Source: Defluviitaleaceae bacterium (GTDB lineage Bacteria > Bacillota > Clostridia > Lachnospirales > UBA5962). Taken from it: 9,138 nucleotides of DNA. Both the position numbers and the translations under genes were made by a program. The stretch spans positions 1 through 9,138 of the forward strand of contig WRFW01000172.1 in assembly GCA_009787435.1 (NCBI GenBank), written 5' to 3'. The notes below the pieces were generated by a model. The model saw only the letters and a program-made list of their open reading frames with translations. It was not told the origin of the DNA and ran no database searches. Numbering within the stretch: the stretch's first letter is position 1; every line of letters begins with the position of its first letter. Shown in pieces: positions 1 to 6,092 of the stretch.

Positions 1-63
1 TTTGATGGATTTTATAAGAAAAAGCTAAAAAAAATGTATTTAACGCAAAATGATTTTTGGTAG
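1..63 (+). CDS. C-terminal end of an unidentified upstream gene (partial)
   Basis: Frame 1 is open from the window edge to a TAG at 61-63 and gives 20 residues ending in YLTQNDFW. The composition, rich in Lys and aromatic residues, is compatible with a real protein tail. A hairpin that could terminate it lies about 60 bases downstream. Twenty residues are too few to recognise a family, and an open stretch this short can arise by chance. It does not look like the missing N-terminal part of the following dpaA. Confidence 0.3.
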   Translation, partial: FDGFYKKKLKKMYLTQNDFW

Positions 64-84
64 CCCAAACTTATCAAAATAAAG

Positions 85-94
85 CATAACAATA
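85..94 (+). promoter_or_regulatory. weak candidate sporulation-type -10 element before dpaA
   Basis: CATAACAATA resembles the CATA-type -10 boxes used by the mother-cell sigma factors SigE and SigK, and dpaAB belongs to the SigK regulon in Bacillus. An AC dinucleotide lies 14 bases upstream, closer than the usual 16-17. The match is imperfect in AT-rich sequence, so this is only a pointer to where a promoter could be. Confidence 0.15.
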
Positions 95-124
95 AAAAAT
101 AATCAAGAAAATTATTGTTAGTAG

Positions 125-170
125 CAAAAAACAACCTCTAACATATATTACAGTTAGGGGGTGTTTTTTG
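125..170 (+). terminator. long hairpin, terminator or attenuator, overlapping the dpaA ribosome site
   Basis: Bases 125-142 pair with 153-170 around a 10-base loop. The stem is 18 positions long with one G-U pair (137/158) and one A-G mismatch (134/161). It starts with six A and ends with six T, as bidirectional intrinsic terminators do. The right arm contains AGGGGG (156-161), the only plausible ribosome site for dpaA. It could end the upstream transcript, act as an attenuator, or hide the ribosome site of transcripts that include it. The sequence alone does not decide between these. Confidence 0.6.
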
Positions 171-172
171 TT

Positions 173-733
173 ATGAGTAACTTTATAAACCGAAGAAAGA
201 TATTAAAAGAGCTAGTGAGCAATATAGATGAAAATAAGCTTAATAAAATTTTAGAAACCGAAGAATATAAGCTGTATAATGCGATGATAACCGCAGAGGG
301 TGCAATTAAAATTGCACTTGAAAATTGCGAGATGGGCATAGCTTTAACAGATGTTATATTAATAGGCTATGGACGTATTGGCAAACCTTTAGCTAAAATG
401 TTGACCGGTATGAATGCAAATTTAACTATAGTTGAGAAAGATAAAACTGAAATTATGAACGCAAAAGTATTGGGATATAATATTTTTTCAAATTGCAATA
501 TGAAAAATGCAAATATAATTTTTAATACAGTAGAAGACTATAGCTTCCAAGAAACAGACGCAATAATAATAGACCTAGCGACCCAAAAAAATCAAAAAGA
601 TATTGAAAAAATCAAAAAAATAGATGATTTAAAAACTAAAAAAACAAACGAACCAAAAATAGTAACTGCAAGTGCATTGCCAGAAAAAATAGGGGCTAGA
701 AAAGCCGCTTTGTATATTAGTGAATATTTATAA
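173..733 (+). CDS. dpaA: dipicolinate synthase subunit A, short form lacking the N-terminal domain
   Basis: DpaA (SpoVFA) works with DpaB to make dipicolinic acid from a lysine-pathway intermediate in the mother cell during sporulation. This protein has 186 residues against about 300 in Bacillus. It aligns with the C-terminal two thirds: LYNAMITAEGAI (34-45) matches the YNSIPTVEG region, GYGRIG (65-70) is the Rossmann nucleotide-binding loop, IIIDLA (131-136) matches the LILDLAS strand, and ASALPEKIGARKAA (166-179) matches the APGLPG segment. The N-terminal domain of about 100 residues is absent. The usual PGG after DLAS and the final G of LPG are replaced. An in-frame TAG at 155-157 excludes extension upstream. 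ATG 173 follows AGGGGG by 11 bases; GTG 161 is possible but overlaps that site. It could be active in reduced form, regulatory, or decaying. Family call is good; function is uncertain. Confidence 0.8.
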   Translation: MSNFINRRKILKELVSNIDENKLNKILETEEYKLYNAMITAEGAIKIALENCEMGIALTDVILIGYGRIGKPLAKMLTGMNANLTIVEKDKTEIMNAKVLGYNIFSNCNMKNANIIFNTVEDYSFQETDAIIIDLATQKNQKDIEKIKKIDDLKTKKTNEPKIVTASALPEKIGARKAALYISEYL

Positions 734-808
734 GGCATTGCCAAATAAATTTGATATAATCAATAAATTTTTTAAATTTTCAAAATATTAATTCCACTAA
801 AAGTGGTT

Positions 809-814
809 AAGGAG
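809..814 (+). promoter_or_regulatory. ribosome binding site of dpaB
   Basis: AAGGAG lies seven bases before ATG 822 and fixes that start. A five-base-pair hairpin with a three-base loop (794-806) sits just upstream. In the 88-base gap after dpaA, TATAAT at 755-760 has no convincing -35 element at normal spacing, so dpaB is probably co-transcribed with dpaA. Confidence 0.75.
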
Positions 815-821
815 ACTTCCC

Positions 822-1403
822 ATGTCGTTACAAAATAAAAAAATAGGTATAGCTTTATGTGGCTCTTTTTGTAATTTACATAAAGCATTTGAAATTATCC
901 AATTGTTAAATTCAAACGGTGCAGATGTTACTGCTATTATTTCATATAACGTTGCTAGGCTAAACACAAGATTTTTTTCAGCAGAAGAAGTTCTTTCTAG
1001 GTTAGAAAAGCTAACAGAAAAAGAAGTTATAAGAGAGATTACTGAAGCAGAGCCGATAGGCCCAAAAGATATGTTTGATATAGTGTTAGTGCTGCCTGCC
1101 ACAGGAAACACAATAGCAAAGCTTGCAAACGCAATAACGGATACACCTGTGTTAATGGCAATAAAGAGCCAATTAAGAAATAAAAAGCCTGTGTTAATAG
1201 GTATTTCAACAAACGACGCCCTTTCAAACAACGCCGCAAACATAGGCAAGCTTATGAATATGGAAAATGTATTTTTCATTCCTTTTTCACAAGATGACCC
1301 TGAAAATAAGCAATCTAGTGTAATTTTTAAAGATGAATATGTTAAACCTGCATTAGAAAGTGCATTAGAAAAGAAGCAAATTCAACCTTTAATAACTGTG
1401 TAA
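822..1403 (+). CDS. dpaB: dipicolinate synthase subunit B
   Basis: DpaB (SpoVFB) is the flavoprotein-fold partner of DpaA in dipicolinic acid synthesis, acting in the mother-cell cytosol before export to the forespore. The 193-residue length is close to the family norm of about 200. Motifs shared with Bacillus DpaB run throughout: GIALCGSFC (9-17), NTRF (48-51), EPIGPK (77-82), PATGNTIAKLANAITDTPVL (92-111), GISTNDAL (127-134) and FFIPFSQDDP (151-160). The end, QIQPLITV, matches the family tail QLQPILV. Nothing is missing, in contrast to the reduced dpaA 88 bases upstream. The gene converges on the deacetylase gene; the terminator between them has its T-run on the other strand. Recognition is very secure. 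Confidence 0.95.
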   Translation: MSLQNKKIGIALCGSFCNLHKAFEIIQLLNSNGADVTAIISYNVARLNTRFFSAEEVLSRLEKLTEKEVIREITEAEPIGPKDMFDIVLVLPATGNTIAKLANAITDTPVLMAIKSQLRNKKPVLIGISTNDALSNNAANIGKLMNMENVFFIPFSQDDPENKQSSVIFKDEYVKPALESALEKKQIQPLITV

Positions 1404-1428
1404 AATATAAAACTAAATAAAATAAAAA

Positions 1429-1449
1429 TCGGTGGCTAATCGCCACCGA
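1429..1449 (-). terminator. intrinsic terminator of the deacetylase gene
   Basis: An 8-bp perfect stem (1429-1436 with 1442-1449) encloses a five-base loop. Read on the minus strand it is followed by TTTTTATTTTATTT. The last codons of the deacetylase (Gly-Gly-Asp-stop) are written in this hairpin, with the TAG at 1438-1436. On the plus strand the stem is followed by AAAATTT, so it would be a poor terminator for dpaB. Confidence 0.8.
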
Positions 1450-2233
1450 AAATTTCATGAAGCTCATCTATAGTTACAAACACAACACCTTCAGACTGTA
1501 AGTGACCTATCATATCTTTTATTCCTTGGACTGTGGTTCCATTGTTGCCTGCAGGGCCAACATGCCCTATGGCTATTGCGTATCCATTTTTTTTGCCTAT
1601 TTCAAGAGCTTCTAAAAGACTTTTTTGAACGTGGTCTATTCCTTTTTTATTATCTAAAAAAACATCTCTTTCAAAAAATATAGCATTTTGTTCTTCTGCG
1701 GCTTCTTTAACTTTTGATTTTGTAGTTGTTAAAGAATCTAAAACTATAAAATCATATTGCTTTGCTTTGGCAACATAAATTTCCATTAATTCTCTATTAG
1801 CAGTTCCTATAGACCCCATATGGTTGTTTATAGAAGTTGCTAATGGTAATTCTTCTATCGCTTTTTCTAAATTAGCTATAATTTGTTCTTTTGAGTGCCC
1901 GCCTTTTAAGGCTAACCCTGTGTCCCAAGATTTTTTTGCCCCTCTTGATTCTATTGGCATATGAATCATAATGCCGTGCCCTTTTTCTTTTAATAGGTGC
2001 ATTTGTTCTATAGAGTTTGGCGAACCAGGTATTATAGCACCTGTTATTGGTATTCCTATGTTAACCATTTTTTCTATATCATCATATTGGTTGCCAAAAT
2101 CATCTATTACTATAGCAATATAGATAGGGTCGCTCGCTATATATATATTTTCGCGTGCAAATAATAAAGCTGTTTTGTTTGATGAAAAAGCTGAAACAGT
2201 AAAAAATAATATAAAAATTAATAAAGTTTTCAT
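1436..2233 (-). CDS. secreted divergent polysaccharide deacetylase (YibQ/DUF610-type)
   Basis: The 265-residue protein belongs to the divergent polysaccharide deacetylase family (PF04748, E. coli YibQ type), envelope proteins with a carbohydrate-esterase-like barrel and no firmly known substrate. Residues 1-18 are a hydrophobic signal-type segment, so it should be exported or anchored. The domain starts at YIAIVIDDFG (38-47), with the paired Asp residues expected near the metal site. It continues through IPGSPN (68-73), HMPIES (91-96), NNHMGS (136-141), LDS (165-167), RDVFLD (189-194) and IGHVGP (222-227). These cover the family's conserved His and Asp positions, so it looks catalytically complete. 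The ATG at 2233 is preferred because it gives the signal peptide, although no good ribosome site precedes it. It is divergent from rpsT with 142 bases between. A cell-wall or spore-coat substrate is only inference. Confidence 0.85.
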   Translation of the reverse strand: MKTLLIFILFFTVSAFSSNKTALLFARENIYIASDPIYIAIVIDDFGNQYDDIEKMVNIGIPITGAIIPGSPNSIEQMHLLKEKGHGIMIHMPIESRGAKKSWDTGLALKGGHSKEQIIANLEKAIEELPLATSINNHMGSIGTANRELMEIYVAKAKQYDFIVLDSLTTTKSKVKEAAEEQNAIFFERDVFLDNKKGIDHVQKSLLEALEIGKKNGYAIAIGHVGPAGNNGTTVQGIKDMIGHLQSEGVVFVTIDELHEIFGGD

Positions 2234-2299
2234 GCGGTTAGTTTGCCCAGTCTCAAAAAATATATTAAAATTTTTTAAATAATTTAAACGTTAAACAGC

Positions 2300-2328
2300 T
2301 TGACAAAGCTTAATAAATCGTGTATAAT
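2300..2328 (+). promoter_or_regulatory. consensus sigma-A promoter of rpsT
   Basis: TTGACA (2300-2305) and TATAAT (2323-2328) are separated by exactly 17 bases, a perfect housekeeping promoter as expected for a ribosomal protein gene. Transcription should start near 2335, leaving a leader of about 40 bases. The -35 box sits in a near-palindrome (AGCTTGACAAAGCT). Its complement reads TTGTCA, with an AT-rich stretch downstream that could serve the divergent deacetylase gene, but no clear -10 can be assigned there. Confidence 0.9.
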
Positions 2329-2375
2329 TATAGGCGAACCTTATGGTCTAATAAAATTTATAGAGGTGTGAAAAC

Positions 2376-2636
2376 ATGGCGAATATTAAATCCGCAAAGA
2401 AAAGAATTTTAGTTATTGAGAAAAAAACAGCTAGAAACAAAGCTATTAAATCTCGAACTAAAACTGAAACAAAAAAATTAATAGCAGCAATCAAAGAGGG
2501 AGACAAAGCAAAAGCTCAAGAGCTTTTAAAAGTAGCTGTGTCTAAAATAGACAGTGCTTCTTCAAAAGGAATTTACCACAAAAATAATGCTGCAAGAAAA
2601 AAATCTAGGTTAACTAATTTAGTTAATAAAATGTAG
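2376..2636 (+). CDS. rpsT: 30S ribosomal protein S20
   Basis: S20 binds 16S rRNA early in 30S assembly. The 86-residue length is standard, and the highly basic helical sequence is diagnostic: MANIKSAKKR at the start, ARNKAIKSRTKT (19-30), the AIKEGDKAKA turn (38-47), and KGIYHKNNAARKKSRL (64-79) near the end. GAGGTG (2363-2368) lies seven bases before the ATG. The consensus promoter gives it high expression, and the DUF4364 gene starts 14 bases after its stop. In other bacteria S20 controls its own translation, but the short leader here shows no obvious structure. Confidence 0.98.
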   Translation: MANIKSAKKRILVIEKKTARNKAIKSRTKTETKKLIAAIKEGDKAKAQELLKVAVSKIDSASSKGIYHKNNAARKKSRLTNLVNKM

Positions 2637-2650
2637 TTTGCAGTAGCTTT

Positions 2651-3166
2651 ATGCAATTCTCAGAAAAACTACAAAATAACATTTTAATATTATATATTTT
2701 AGATAAGATGAATATACCCCTAACTATAGCACAAATAGAGCCCGTGGCACTCAAATTTATGGACTATTTTGCACTTAGCCAATCCATAAAAGACCTTTTA
2801 GATATAAGGTATATAGAAAAGCAAACGGAAAACCAAAATATACGCTATAGCATTTCTGAAGAAGGCGGGGTAAGCCTGGAATATTTAGAAAAAATGCTTC
2901 CATTAGAAACGAGACAAGCTATAAATGAATATATTTTAGAACATAGAAAGAGCATAAAGCGTGATTATGAGATAACCGCAAGCTATTTTCCAAACTTAGA
3001 TAGCGGTGATTATACTGTTAAATGTTCTGTTTATGAAGATGAAATAATGTTGCTTGAAATAAATCTTTCTGTTGTTACTAAAGATGAGGCAAATAACATT
3101 GTAGGTAACTGGAAAAAAAACAGCATAGAACTTTATGGCGACATAATTAATAAGTTGCTAACATAA
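2651..3166 (+). CDS. DUF4364 family protein, probable winged-helix regulator
   Basis: The 171 residues fit the DUF4364 family (PF14277), which occurs in Clostridia and has no settled function. The N-terminal part (LQNNILILYILDKMNIPLT onward, to about residue 70) reads as a winged-helix DNA-binding fold. It ends in a beta-wing-like segment, IRYSISEEGG (64-73), and is followed by YLEKMLP and a mixed C-terminal domain with alternating strands (about 110-145). The start at ATG 2651 keeps the whole family N-terminus, although no ribosome site is visible in the 14-base gap after rpsT. Translation may therefore depend on ribosomes finishing rpsT, and both genes probably share the rpsT promoter. A strong terminator follows directly. 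The family call is fair; a regulatory role is inference. Confidence 0.75.
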   Translation: MQFSEKLQNNILILYILDKMNIPLTIAQIEPVALKFMDYFALSQSIKDLLDIRYIEKQTENQNIRYSISEEGGVSLEYLEKMLPLETRQAINEYILEHRKSIKRDYEITASYFPNLDSGDYTVKCSVYEDEIMLLEINLSVVTKDEANNIVGNWKKNSIELYGDIINKLLT

Positions 3167-3194
3167 AAAAAGAACCCTTTGGGGTTCTTTTTTT
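3166..3194. terminator. bidirectional terminator between the DUF4364 gene and htrA
   Basis: A GC-containing stem, GAACCC (3172-3177) with GGGTTC (3182-3187), has a TTTG loop. It is flanked by six A on the left and seven T on the right, which extend the stem. Both strands therefore carry hairpin plus U-tract. It lies directly after the DUF4364 stop codon and 27 bases after the htrA stop, so it can end both converging transcripts. Confidence 0.9.
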
Positions 3195-3220
3195 ATTAAA
3201 CACTGCTTTTAACTTATTAT

Positions 3221-4369
3221 TTATGCCGTTTCTATAGACATTCCAAGTGTAACTTCTTTAACTAATATTTGGCTGCCTCTTAAAATAGTAACTTCTATAA
3301 TATCACCAGGGGCTAGCCTATCTAAATAATCTCTTAAACTTTGATGATTAAACACATGCTCATCATTTATAGCTAATATTCTATCTCCTAGTTCCATATT
3401 TGCTCTATAAGCTGCTGAATATTGACCTATATGGCTTATGGTTAAACTATCTGGGTTTACTATTATGCCTAAAACTGCTCTTTGTGTTCTTTCTGTACCC
3501 TCAATTATATTAGTTATAATTTCGTTAGCAGTGTATGCAGGTATTGCAAAGCCTAACCCCTCAACGCCGTGCCCGCCAGATTTAGCAGTAACAACGCCGA
3601 CCACTTCGCCATAAGTATTTACTAAAGGCCCACCGCTATTGCCTCTGTTCACAGCCGCATCGGTTTGGATTGCATTAAATGTTAACCCGTCTATAGTGAT
3701 AGTTCTATTTAAAGCACTAACGTGCCCTACAGACATTGAATTTGCAAATTCACCAAGCGGATTGCCGATAGCTACAACTTGCTCGCCTACTTGCGGTTCG
3801 CTGTTTGTAAAGCTTAGTGCTGTTAAATCTCTATCGGTTAATATTTTAAGTACGGCTAGATCATAATTTGGTGCAGTTCCAACTAAAGCAGCTGGGTACA
3901 CTTCACCATCATATAAGATTACTGAGATAGAAGCAGAAGCTTCTATAACATGATAGTTAGTAACTATATACCCTTCTTCTGAGATAATAAAGCCGCTCCC
4001 TGAAGAGGGGCGTGTAACAGTTTGCCCAAAGAAATTTATACCTAGCGTTTCGGTAGAAATAGCTACTACACCCGGGTTAGCAAAGTTAAATAACTCTGTT
4101 AATGAGCCTGTAGCGGGTGTGTGCCTAATAGGAACTATAGGAGTTGTTTCTTCTATTAATTCTCCTATTTGATAAGAAGCAGGCAGTTCTAAATTTGGCA
4201 TAGCTCTAATTGCAAAACTTGCACCTGCATACCCAGCTACAAAAACCATTCCTAATGAAAGCACCCCAGCTGTTGCTTTTTTAATAATTTTGCTTGCTTT
4301 TTTTTCTTTAGGCTTATATTCTACTAACCCAGTTTGTAACACTTCATAGTCTTTTTCATATTGTCTCAT
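3221..4369 (-). CDS. HtrA/DegP-like membrane-anchored serine protease with PDZ domain
   Basis: This 382-residue protein is an HtrA (DegP/DegS) quality-control protease acting on misfolded proteins at the outer face of the membrane. Order: a cytosolic basic N-terminus of about 30 residues, one membrane helix (about 34-56), a linker, a trypsin-like domain (about 90-290) and one PDZ domain (about 296-378). The catalytic triad is visible: His140 in TNYHVIE, Asp170 in NYDLAVLKI and Ser245 in RGNSGGP. GSGFII (124-129) and IGNPLG (201-206) are further family signatures. The anchor, single PDZ and length match the HtrA/HtrB/YyxA group of Firmicutes; which paralogue cannot be told. The start is set by GAGGT (4383-4379) nine bases before ATG. 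It lies downstream of the carboxypeptidase gene but has its own candidate promoter and operator-like repeats in the 219-base gap. Confidence 0.95.
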   Translation of the reverse strand: MRQYEKDYEVLQTGLVEYKPKEKKASKIIKKATAGVLSLGMVFVAGYAGASFAIRAMPNLELPASYQIGELIEETTPIVPIRHTPATGSLTELFNFANPGVVAISTETLGINFFGQTVTRPSSGSGFIISEEGYIVTNYHVIEASASISVILYDGEVYPAALVGTAPNYDLAVLKILTDRDLTALSFTNSEPQVGEQVVAIGNPLGEFANSMSVGHVSALNRTITIDGLTFNAIQTDAAVNRGNSGGPLVNTYGEVVGVVTAKSGGHGVEGLGFAIPAYTANEIITNIIEGTERTQRAVLGIIVNPDSLTISHIGQYSAAYRANMELGDRILAINDEHVFNHQSLRDYLDRLAPGDIIEVTILRGSQILVKEVTLGMSIETA

Positions 4370-4408
4370 ATTGTAACTACCTCACTTTCTAAATTTATAT
4401 TTTATAAA

Positions 4409-4461
4409 TACGGGAGTTTTTCCCTAAACATAGCTATTTAATGAACCGAGATAATCCCGTA
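4409..4461 (-). promoter_or_regulatory. inverted repeat in the htrA leader
   Basis: TACGGGA (4409-4415) and TCCCGTA (4455-4461) are exact inverted copies 39 bases apart. They lie between the candidate htrA promoter and its start codon, so they would be in the mRNA leader. The GGGA at 4412-4415 can pair instead with TCCC at 4421-4424, giving two mutually exclusive folds. A role in controlling htrA is a guess. Confidence 0.3.
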
Positions 4462-4473
4462 AAAAATATTATG

Positions 4474-4501
4474 AATATATAATACAAAAAATTTGTGGCA
4501 A
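4474..4501 (-). promoter_or_regulatory. candidate sigma-A promoter of htrA
   Basis: On the minus strand TTGCCA (4501-4496) and TATATT (4479-4474) are 16 bases apart, a fair housekeeping promoter. It would give a leader of about 100 bases before the htrA ATG. AT-richness makes chance -10 boxes common, so support rests on the -35 match and on the repeats directly upstream. Confidence 0.4.
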
Positions 4502-4505
4502 AATT

Positions 4506-4530
4506 ATGTTCCAAATGTTAAAATCATGTT
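4506..4530 (-). repeat. three phased direct repeats upstream of the htrA promoter
   Basis: ATGTT occurs at 4506-4510, 4515-4519 and 4526-4530 (AACAT on the htrA strand), at steps of 9 and 11 bases. The set ends five bases from the candidate -35 box. Direct repeats at about one helical turn next to -35 are the usual layout of OmpR-family response-regulator sites, and Bacillus htrA genes are controlled by such a system (CssRS). The motif is short and the DNA AT-rich. Confidence 0.3.
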
Positions 4531-4588
4531 ACATTATTGCCTGTAAGGAAAGTTTTCATACTTAAATTAAAGATGATGTTTTAGCGTG

Positions 4589-5950
4589 CTACAAATCAAA
4601 CCTGCTATTATATTTTTTTCGTTTTTTTCTACGCTTCACCAACTTCACTATAAAAGAGATTACACGTATTAATATCATTAGAAAAAATATTATTCCCAAA
4701 TAAGCACTTAGGCTTATTATAGAGATAGGATTTTCTATTACATAGTTTATCATATATTGAATGCTTGAAATGTAACTCCATGCGTATATATCTGTACGGG
4801 TTACTATATTATCAGTAAAGATTACTTCGCCATCTAATCTATAAATTATTTCACCGAGCATATTGCCTGCATATAAAGGGGCAACTAAAAATCTGTGCCC
4901 ATCTGAATCTATATAAAAAGGGTCTTCAAATAAAACTAGTTCTCTTTCTATACGTGCAAGCTCTTCTAAACTAAAAAGGCTCGAAAAATTAGTTGTGCCA
5001 TAAGTATTAATATAGCTGTTGTCTCCCCAGCGTCTATTTTTTATAGGAAATTCTGAAACTGCGTTATTTCCAATATGAATAGTTTCTATGCTGTAATTAG
5101 CGAAAGCGTATTCAAATAAGTATGTTGTATCTATCCACCTTTGGTTAGCAGTTGAACCGCCAATAACCGTTATAAATTCTAACCCATCTTTACTTGCCAC
5201 GCCTATAAAGCTATGCCCTGCAGGGGTGTGGAAACCTGTTTTTAAACCAATAGCATAAGGATAGTAAAATTCACCTGTTAATAATCTATTGGTATTAAAC
5301 CAATTTAAATCTCTAGTTGCTCCGGTTACACCGTATGCACTTTGTGTTTCTATGGATATTGTGCTTGCTACTTCTCTTATAATAGCATTATTCATAGCAT
5401 AGTTTGCAATAAGAGCTAAATCTGAAGCAGTTACTCTCATTCTAGGGTCGTGAAAGCCATGTGCATTAGTAAAATAAGAGCTTTCAGCACCTATACTTCT
5501 AGCCTTTTCATTCATTAAATTTATGAAAATAGCTTCTGCTTCTTCAAAGTGCATATCACTATTGCCTGTTACTAAGTAAGCTACATGGGCTGCAACTACA
5601 TTAGAAGTGTCGTTTCCACTAGGCAATAAGAGGCCATAAATAAGATTTCTACCGGTTATATGCTCTCCTATAAAGTGCCCAGCGGTGCTAGAACCAAATG
5701 GAACGTGGTTTATTTCTTCCCCAACAACTACTATTTCATTCATGTCCATATGTTCTAAGGCGACTATAGTTGTGAGCACTTTTATCATAGAAGCGGGGTA
5801 TATTAGCATATTAGAATTTTGTTCATATATTACTCTGCCAGTGGAACGCTCCATTAAAATAATACCTGTGCCTGTTAATTCACGCTCAACTGCATAGGTA
5901 TTATCAAATATAATAAATAAAAATATTAACAGAAATATTATTAATTTCAT
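4589..5950 (-). CDS. serine-type D-alanyl-D-alanine carboxypeptidase (DacF-like, peptidase S11)
   Basis: This low-molecular-weight penicillin-binding protein removes the terminal D-Ala from peptidoglycan stem peptides outside the membrane. The 453 residues begin with a signal peptide, likely cleaved after TYA (18-20). All three active-site motifs are present: SMIK (Ser54, Lys57), SGN (111-113) and KTG (237-239). The catalytic domain runs from about 25 to 270 and is followed by a weakly conserved region (about 285-385). It ends with a membrane helix (about 410-436) and a very basic tail (KRRKKRKK), instead of the amphipathic helix typical of PBP5. The ATG at 5950 follows AGGTGG closely; that box aligns with the 3' half of the anti-SD partner, so the spacing is normal. 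No terminator is seen after the stop, so readthrough into htrA is possible. Whether it is DacF, DacA or DacB type is not settled. Confidence 0.92.
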   Translation of the reverse strand: MKLIIFLLIFLFIIFDNTYAVERELTGTGIILMERSTGRVIYEQNSNMLIYPASMIKVLTTIVALEHMDMNEIVVVGEEINHVPFGSSTAGHFIGEHITGRNLIYGLLLPSGNDTSNVVAAHVAYLVTGNSDMHFEEAEAIFINLMNEKARSIGAESSYFTNAHGFHDPRMRVTASDLALIANYAMNNAIIREVASTISIETQSAYGVTGATRDLNWFNTNRLLTGEFYYPYAIGLKTGFHTPAGHSFIGVASKDGLEFITVIGGSTANQRWIDTTYLFEYAFANYSIETIHIGNNAVSEFPIKNRRWGDNSYINTYGTTNFSSLFSLEELARIERELVLFEDPFYIDSDGHRFLVAPLYAGNMLGEIIYRLDGEVIFTDNIVTRTDIYAWSYISSIQYMINYVIENPISIISLSAYLGIIFFLMILIRVISFIVKLVKRRKKRKKYNSRFDL

Positions 5951-5953
5951 AAA

Positions 5954-5966
5954 CCACCTGCGGTGG
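5954..5966 (-). promoter_or_regulatory. small hairpin covering the carboxypeptidase ribosome site
   Basis: CCACC (5954-5958) and GGTGG (5962-5966) form a 5-bp GC-rich stem with a three-base loop. The ribosome site AGGTGG (5959-5954 on the minus strand) is one arm of it, so the folded mRNA would hide its own ribosome site. It is also one end of the repeat set filling this gap. Confidence 0.4.
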
Positions 5967-6089
5967 GGCTAAAATAAAGACTACTTAATATCTTCTAAAG
6001 TAACTTTTTCCCACCGTAATTAAAATAATAGTCTTCTCTAAAAATCACCTATGGTGGGGCTAAAATATTTATTAGCCCCACCATAGGTG
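5955..6089. repeat. three-copy GC-rich repeat set, possibly a small mobile or palindromic element
   Basis: The unit CACCTNNGGTGGGGCTAAAA occurs directly at 5955-5976 and 6046-6067 (20 of 22 bases equal). Its core occurs inverted, read from 6089 down to 6073. The outer copies therefore form terminal inverted repeats of about 17 bases or more around a 135-base AT-rich segment. Inside it, AAGACTA (5978-5984) and TAGTCTT (6029-6035) are also inverted, and CGGTGGG (5961-5967) pairs with CCCACCG (6010-6016). No open reading frame is seen. The nested symmetry suggests a MITE-like or REP-like element now supplying the rnf terminator; no target-site duplication is evident. Confidence 0.5.
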
Positions 6090-6092
6090 ATT
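6043..6092 (-). terminator. strong terminator of the rnf operon
   Basis: Bases 6043-6063 and 6072-6092 form a perfect 21-bp inverted repeat around an eight-base loop, with a GC-rich inner stem. On the minus strand it is followed by ATTTTT. It begins inside the rnfB stop codon (TAA at 6093-6091), so transcription should end directly after the short rnfB. The stem consists of two copies, direct and inverted, of the local repeat unit. On the plus strand it is followed by TTAAG and would be weaker. Confidence 0.85.

Noticed and set aside
154..339. Minus-strand open frame opposite the start of dpaA
   Set aside because: Hydrophobic translation without a start signal, covering part of a recognisable dpaA.
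738..760. Sigma-A promoter for dpaB (TTGCCA and TATAAT)
   Set aside because: The spacing is only 11 bases, far below the 16-18 needed.
797..1279. Minus-strand open frame opposite dpaB (also 1039-1239)
   Set aside because: It lies antisense to the well-recognised dpaB, shows no family motif, and has no ribosome site; it is a by-product of coding on the other strand.
3639..3866. Plus-strand open frame opposite htrA
   Set aside because: Antisense to the catalytic domain of htrA; no recognisable protein features.
5685..5897. Plus-strand open frame opposite the carboxypeptidase N-terminus
   Set aside because: Antisense to conserved signal and SxxK-region coding sequence; no ribosome site or motif.
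5951..6090. A lost ferredoxin-domain part of rnfB after the stop codon
   Set aside because: I looked for CxxCxxCxxxCP coding in this gap and found none; the space is filled by repeats and is too short for the missing domains.
5955..6092. CRISPR array from the repeated GC-rich unit
   Set aside because: Only three copies in mixed orientation, with unequal gaps and no cas genes nearby.
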